The translations under genes and the position numbers were made by a program. The notes under the pieces were generated by a model that did not search any database, was not told the DNA's origin, and worked only from the letters and a program-made list of their open reading frames with translations. Below, in pieces: positions 60,569 through 64,000 of a stretch of DNA of 64,000 bases. Numbering within the stretch: position 1 is the first letter of the stretch; each line of letters opens with the position of its first letter. The stretch is from JBOGNO01 sp050747245 (GTDB lineage Bacteria; Acidobacteriota; Terriglobia; Acidiferrales; UBA7541): contig JBOGNO010000002.1 of assembly GCA_050747245.1 (NCBI GenBank), positions 248,001 through 312,000 on the forward strand, read 5' to 3'.

Positions 60569-61030
60569 TTAGTGCAGGCCCGACCAATCGTCGGCAATCA
60601 AGATGGAATTGGATGGGTTGGAGGGGTCGTATTTGACGCTCGCCGCTTGGCCGGACATGACCCGGTCGAGGCAGATGCGCTCTTCGAATCCCGAAATGTC
60701 CTGTGCGGTCTCGTACGTCACGCCCGAAATCGAGTAGCTGTAGTAGAGGAGTTTCTTCACGCCGTTACTGTTCGGAGCGGGATCTGGGTTTCGCGGCCGG
60801 AACCATCCGCGGCGTTCGATGCGAGGCGGGCGAGGCGTCTCCAGAATCTCGAGGATTGTGCCATCCACGATGCGGCCGATTTTATTGATGCGGAGCCGCC
60901 GTTCGCGCTCAATGGCGTCAGGATCCTCGGGTTTGCGGCGAAAGAGGAAGAAAATTACAGCGGCGACAATAAAGAGGGCCAGAAGAATGGCCGGAAACGC
61001 GTCATGCCACCTGGTGATAAATTCTCTCAA
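60569..61030 (-). CDS. Small membrane-anchored protein, DUF3592-like
   Basis: 153 residues. One N-terminal membrane helix (AILLALFIVAAVIFFLF), then a charged segment and a beta-rich C-terminus (KLLYYSYSISGVTYE, AASVKYDPSNPSNSILIAD) resembling DUF3592-type domains. Function unknown. It precedes the carboxyltransferase gene by 73 bases on the same strand. Confidence 0.6.
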   Translation of the reverse strand: MREFITRWHDAFPAILLALFIVAAVIFFLFRRKPEDPDAIERERRLRINKIGRIVDGTILEILETPRPPRIERRGWFRPRNPDPAPNSNGVKKLLYYSYSISGVTYETAQDISGFEERICLDRVMSGQAASVKYDPSNPSNSILIADDWSGLH

Positions 61031-61083
61031 CGCCGGCGTTTTACTCCTGCCCCTTGATTTTTAATCCGCATTTCCCGCGGGGG

Positions 61084-61899
61084 TCATTCCGTTGCACGAG
61101 CCACGGGATTGCGCAACGTTCCCACGCCCCCGACGACGATTTCGACGACATCGCCTGCAGCAAGCGGGCCGACGCCCGAAGGAGTTCCGGTGGCAATCAC
61201 GTCGCCGGGAACAAGCGTCATCACTCGCGAAACCGCACGAATTATAGCATCAACCGGAAACGTCATTTGCGACGTGCGTCCGAACTGTTTTCTCAATCCG
61301 TTCACATACGTTTCCAGGGGCGTGTCGCGCCAGTCGAGCTCCGTTTCGATCACTGGCCCGAGGGGACAAAACGTGTCGAAACCCTTGGCGCGCGTGAATT
61401 GAACCTCACGCTTCTGAATGTCGCGCGCGGTCACGTCGTTGAGGCACGTGAAACCGAAAATACAACCACTCACATCCTCCGTCGCGCCAAGCCGGCTGCA
61501 CGTCCGGCCGATCACCACGGCAAGTTCCCCTTCATAATCCACGCGCGCGGATTCCGCGGGCATCCGAATCGGTTCATCCGGCCCAATCACCGACGACGGA
61601 GGCTTCAAGAAAATCAGCGGCTCCTTTGGCAGTTCGTTGCCAAGTTCGGCGGCGTGCTCGCTGTAATTGCGGCCGAGACAAACAACCTTGCTGGGCTCGA
61701 CGGGTGGCAATAATTTGATTTCTTCGAGACGCCAGTCGCGGCCCGTGGGCTTGAGTCCTGCGAACGGCGCGGCGGAGAGTTCGCGAACCAGGCCCCCTTC
61801 GATCGCTCCCCATCGCGCTTCGGAGTGAATCTGCCACTCATGGCTGTTCGGTTGCGGGCCGGGGCCAAGATCTAGGGGTTGAAACCGGCAGAACTTCAT
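61084..61899 (-). CDS. Fumarylacetoacetate hydrolase-family protein
   Basis: About 271 residues. The FAH fold motifs are present: VVCLGRNYSEHAAELG, PLIFLKPPSSVIGPDEPI, ESARVDYEGELAVVIGR and TARDIQKREVQFTRAKGFDTF, GDVIATGTPSGVGPL. Metal-binding acidic residues sit in DYEGELAV. Members act as acylpyruvases, 2-hydroxyhepta-diene-dioate isomerases or decarboxylases, so the reaction is not fixed. The ATG at 61899 overlaps the upstream stop codon (ATGA). Confidence 0.88.
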   Translation of the reverse strand: MKFCRFQPLDLGPGPQPNSHEWQIHSEARWGAIEGGLVRELSAAPFAGLKPTGRDWRLEEIKLLPPVEPSKVVCLGRNYSEHAAELGNELPKEPLIFLKPPSSVIGPDEPIRMPAESARVDYEGELAVVIGRTCSRLGATEDVSGCIFGFTCLNDVTARDIQKREVQFTRAKGFDTFCPLGPVIETELDWRDTPLETYVNGLRKQFGRTSQMTFPVDAIIRAVSRVMTLVPGDVIATGTPSGVGPLAAGDVVEIVVGGVGTLRNPVARATE

Positions 61900-62363
61900 G
61901 ACCGCGGCTGGCGCAGATCTTGCCGTGATTTTTCCGCATGATGGTGCCGCGCGGCGAGAAACATCGGAACCACCCACATCACCACCGCGGCAATCCCGTA
62001 AAGCGCCGCGCCGTAAGCGAGCAACACTCCCGGCGGGCGCAGCACGGTATAAAGATGCCCGAACAAATTACTCGCGAGGACGTATGCCGCAGTCAAAATT
62101 CCCCACGCGATCATTCCGCTCGTGAACATTTTCAGGGGAAAGCTGCTGAAACGAAAAATGGGGATCAGCACGAAGAGCGCGAAAATTCCGGAACTCACCG
62201 TGTTGCGCTCCAGCGCAAATTTGTCGAATGCGGGGATGCGATTGGCCGCCACGAGCGAGAGCAGCATTACAATCGCCAGCGAAAAACCGACAAGCAACCC
62301 CGTCCGCATCATGGGACCGCGGAGGGGTGAGCCTTGCACGTTTTTCTCCGGCTGGGTGTTCAC
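61896..62363 (-). CDS. Small integral membrane protein of unknown function
   Basis: 155 residues with about four membrane helices (LLVGFSLAIVMLLSLVAA, IFALFVLIPIFRF, MIAWGILTAAYVLAS, GAALYGIAAVVMWVVPMFL) and a His-rich tail (ARHHHAEKS). No family recognised. It overlaps both neighbours by four bases, so the FN3 lipoprotein, this gene and the FAH gene form a coupled operon. Confidence 0.7.
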   Translation of the reverse strand: MNTQPEKNVQGSPLRGPMMRTGLLVGFSLAIVMLLSLVAANRIPAFDKFALERNTVSSGIFALFVLIPIFRFSSFPLKMFTSGMIAWGILTAAYVLASNLFGHLYTVLRPPGVLLAYGAALYGIAAVVMWVVPMFLAARHHHAEKSRQDLRQPRS

Positions 62364-63532
62364 GGTTTTTGCGGCGATTCTTCGCCGGGAATTTCAGCCG
62401 CCACTTCCGCGCCAGGCGCGCTCTCATTTCCCGCGCGATCCACCGCTGTGACGCGGTAGAAGTAGCGCTGGCCGGTTTCGGCCGTCATGTCACGGAACAC
62501 GGGCGAAGACAATAAGTCGCGGTTCAGTTTCTCTCCGGGCGCGCTACTCTGGCCGCTGCGATAGACGTTGTAACCTGCCAGATCCGTTTCCGAATTAATG
62601 TCCCAGGAGAGTTCCAGGTGTGCCGGAATGCTCGCGGCAGCCGCCACCGGAACAACCACCAATCCTTTCGGCGCCGCCGGCGGGAAAATATCCCGCGGCG
62701 AAACTTGTACGGCGAGTGAATCGCCCGATTCGCCCTCCTGTTCTCCGAACTTCAAGAAGCTTCTTACCTCGTATTCGTACGTATGGCCGAATTCGAATTG
62801 AGCGTCGCTGTAAGATGGAGTCTGCGATTCTCCCAGGAGCTGGAAACGCGGCTGCGGTGATTTGGATTGCGAGGGCGCTGCTCCCCCACCGGCTTCGGGA
62901 GGAATTTCCTCACGATAAATGCGGTATCCCGCGACCGAAGCAATTGCGCCGCCGGCGATGTCCTTCTCTGGTGGCGTCCACGAGAGCTCGATGGATGTTG
63001 GCGTGACGCGCGCTGTGGCGGCGCCGATCGCTTCCGGAACGCGCAAAATGTTCACGCCGATCACATTGGAATCCACAGATTCTTTCTTCTTCGAAGTGCG
63101 CGTCCGGACAGAATAAAAGACTGCGCCACCAGCAGCCTGTTCCGGCTTCAGTGAATCTGCGAACTGAATCTGCCCGTCATGCGCGTAGGAAACCACCGTG
63201 CCGGACGGAATCGTGTAGGCAAGTGCTCGCGGCGCCCGTTTCGGCGTGCTGGTCGCATTTTGCGGCAAAAACTCGCGAAAAATCTCAATCGCTGGAGGCT
63301 GGCGGAGCCGTCGTCCCTCGACGGATTCCTTCGGCAAGGTGAATGTCAGGAGAATCGCTGCGCCCGATTGGGATGCGGCCAGATCCGTAATGCGAACGGG
63401 AACTTCTGCTCCCGGCGGAATCGGATCCCCGGGAGCGGCACAGCCCGGTACGATTAAAAGAGCCGTCGCAATAAGGGAGCAGGAGATCCACTTGGCGCTG
63501 GAACCGAAATCTCGCGGGCCGCTTTTCAGCAC
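62360..63532 (-). CDS. Lipoprotein with fibronectin type III domains
   Basis: 390 residues. The lipobox is LLIVPGC, and the mature region contains two or three FN3-like domains (PTSIELSWTPPEKDIAGGAI, AHLELSWDINSETDLAGYNV, RYFYRVTAVDRAGNESAPG). Likely anchored in the outer membrane or exposed outside, binding other proteins or glycans. Overlaps the following gene by four bases. A first ATG at 63532 is assumed. Confidence 0.75.
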   Translation of the reverse strand: MLKSGPRDFGSSAKWISCSLIATALLIVPGCAAPGDPIPPGAEVPVRITDLAASQSGAAILLTFTLPKESVEGRRLRQPPAIEIFREFLPQNATSTPKRAPRALAYTIPSGTVVSYAHDGQIQFADSLKPEQAAGGAVFYSVRTRTSKKKESVDSNVIGVNILRVPEAIGAATARVTPTSIELSWTPPEKDIAGGAIASVAGYRIYREEIPPEAGGGAAPSQSKSPQPRFQLLGESQTPSYSDAQFEFGHTYEYEVRSFLKFGEQEGESGDSLAVQVSPRDIFPPAAPKGLVVVPVAAAASIPAHLELSWDINSETDLAGYNVYRSGQSSAPGEKLNRDLLSSPVFRDMTAETGQRYFYRVTAVDRAGNESAPGAEVAAEIPGEESPQKP

Positions 63533-63566
63533 TGTTTCGTTTCCATTTCCTTATTTTTTCAGGGCC

Positions 63567-64000
63567 TCACAGGATGTAGCGGCTCAAATCCTGGCTCTTG
63601 ACGATGGAAGCAAGTTGCTTCTGAACATAGGCGGCGTCGATTTTGACGTTCTTTTTCTTCAACTCCGGCGCGTCAAACGAAATTTCTTCGAGCACTTTTT
63701 CAAGGATGGTGTGCAGCCGGCGGGCGCCGATGTTTTCCGTCTGTTCGTTCACCGTAGCGGCGAAGCGGGCGATCGTCGCGACCGCGTCATCCGTGAAGAC
63801 CAGTTTCAGCCCTTCCGTTTCGAGCAGCGCTACCGATTGCTTCACCAATGCGTTCTTGGGTTCCGTGAGGATGCGGATGAAGTCCGCTTCGGTCAGCGAA
63901 TTCAATTCAACGCGGATAGGGAAACGCCCCTGCAACTCCGGAATTAAATCCGAAGGTTTCGTTGCGTGAAACGCTCCGGCGGCGATGAATAGGACGTGAT
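63567..64000 (-). CDS. hslU: ATP-dependent protease ATPase subunit HslU, C-terminal part (cut by window edge)
   Basis: The frame runs off the right edge of the window. The visible 144 residues match the HslU AAA+ end: HVLFIAAGAFHATKPSDLIPEL, LQGRFPIRVELNSLTEADFI, ENIGARRLHTILEKVLEEI and the terminal SQDLSRYIL that docks into HslV. With HslV it forms a two-part protease for misfolded proteins. The ATPase N-terminus and hslV must lie beyond 64000. The visible part reads intact. Confidence 0.93.
   Translation of the reverse strand, partial: HVLFIAAGAFHATKPSDLIPELQGRFPIRVELNSLTEADFIRILTEPKNALVKQSVALLETEGLKLVFTDDAVATIARFAATVNEQTENIGARRLHTILEKVLEEISFDAPELKKKNVKIDAAYVQKQLASIVKSQDLSRYIL

Overview
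The window looks like a chromosomal segment of a GC-rich member of the Acidobacteriota (Terriglobia-like). This is inferred from gene content and style, not from a database search. The pointers are a Ser/Thr kinase fused to TPR repeats, a 16-repeat YVTN propeller with HYDIN-like anchor domains, an HTH-TM-periplasmic regulator whose N-terminus carries the 'ESWKEIAAFLEKDERT' type motif, many lipoproteins and LolA-like proteins of unknown role, and dispersed hairpin repeats of the CATTCTGAG...GAAGAATCTC type. About 56 protein genes are supported. No rRNA, tRNA, CRISPR array, transposase or integrase was recognised.

Layout. 0-6.6 kb: half-size TauE/SafE permease, a promoter, a nucleotide-sugar dehydrogenase + GmhA pair (surface polysaccharide), PilZ, PPOX and DinB-like proteins, and a large RyR/TPR/Rossmann/nucleotide-cyclase signalling protein. 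6.7-11 kb: a two-subunit, Tat-exported molybdenum hydroxylase and two tandem PPK2 kinases. 11-15.3 kb: RND efflux pump and adaptor. 15.5-19.8 kb: M20 peptidase, a type II NADH dehydrogenase with a membrane extension, and a membrane protein built from the same repeated unit. 19.9-25.4 kb: giant YVTN propeller protein, cold-shock protein with a structured leader, and Gly-rich RRM protein. 25.5-31.8 kb: kinase-TPR, ankyrin protein, first copy of a non-coding repeat with its own promoter, and a MESH1-like (p)ppGpp hydrolase. 31.9-39.8 kb: ECF sigma/anti-sigma pair, HAD phosphatase, PilZ, Ada, LolA-like protein and an ABC ATPase. 40-45.2 kb: FolP, M28 peptidase, RuvX-MltG and two unknown genes. 45.2-49 kb: an atypical stretch that is partly AT-rich, with a zinc-ribbon protein, a secreted protein of unknown family and a trypsin-like protease. 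49-55.4 kb: FecR-like protein, L28, parvulin, a repeat-rich spacer, a beta-propeller lipoprotein and an HTH-TM regulator. 55.4-64 kb: second copy of the non-coding repeat, an acyl-CoA carboxylase locus with a CADD-type gene inside it, FAH-family hydrolase, FN3 lipoprotein and the C-terminal part of HslU at the window edge.

The most unusual signals are three. (1) Two colinear copies of a non-coding element (30671-31086 and 55483-55989) share a TTGACT-N17-TATACT promoter and constant blocks with AATCG-containing motifs at constant/variable boundaries. (2) A single protein joins RyR, TPR, Rossmann and cyclase modules. (3) A membrane repeat unit is shared between an NDH-2 fusion and its neighbour. 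All functional assignments come from reading motifs in the translated sequence. Nothing was searched or computed.
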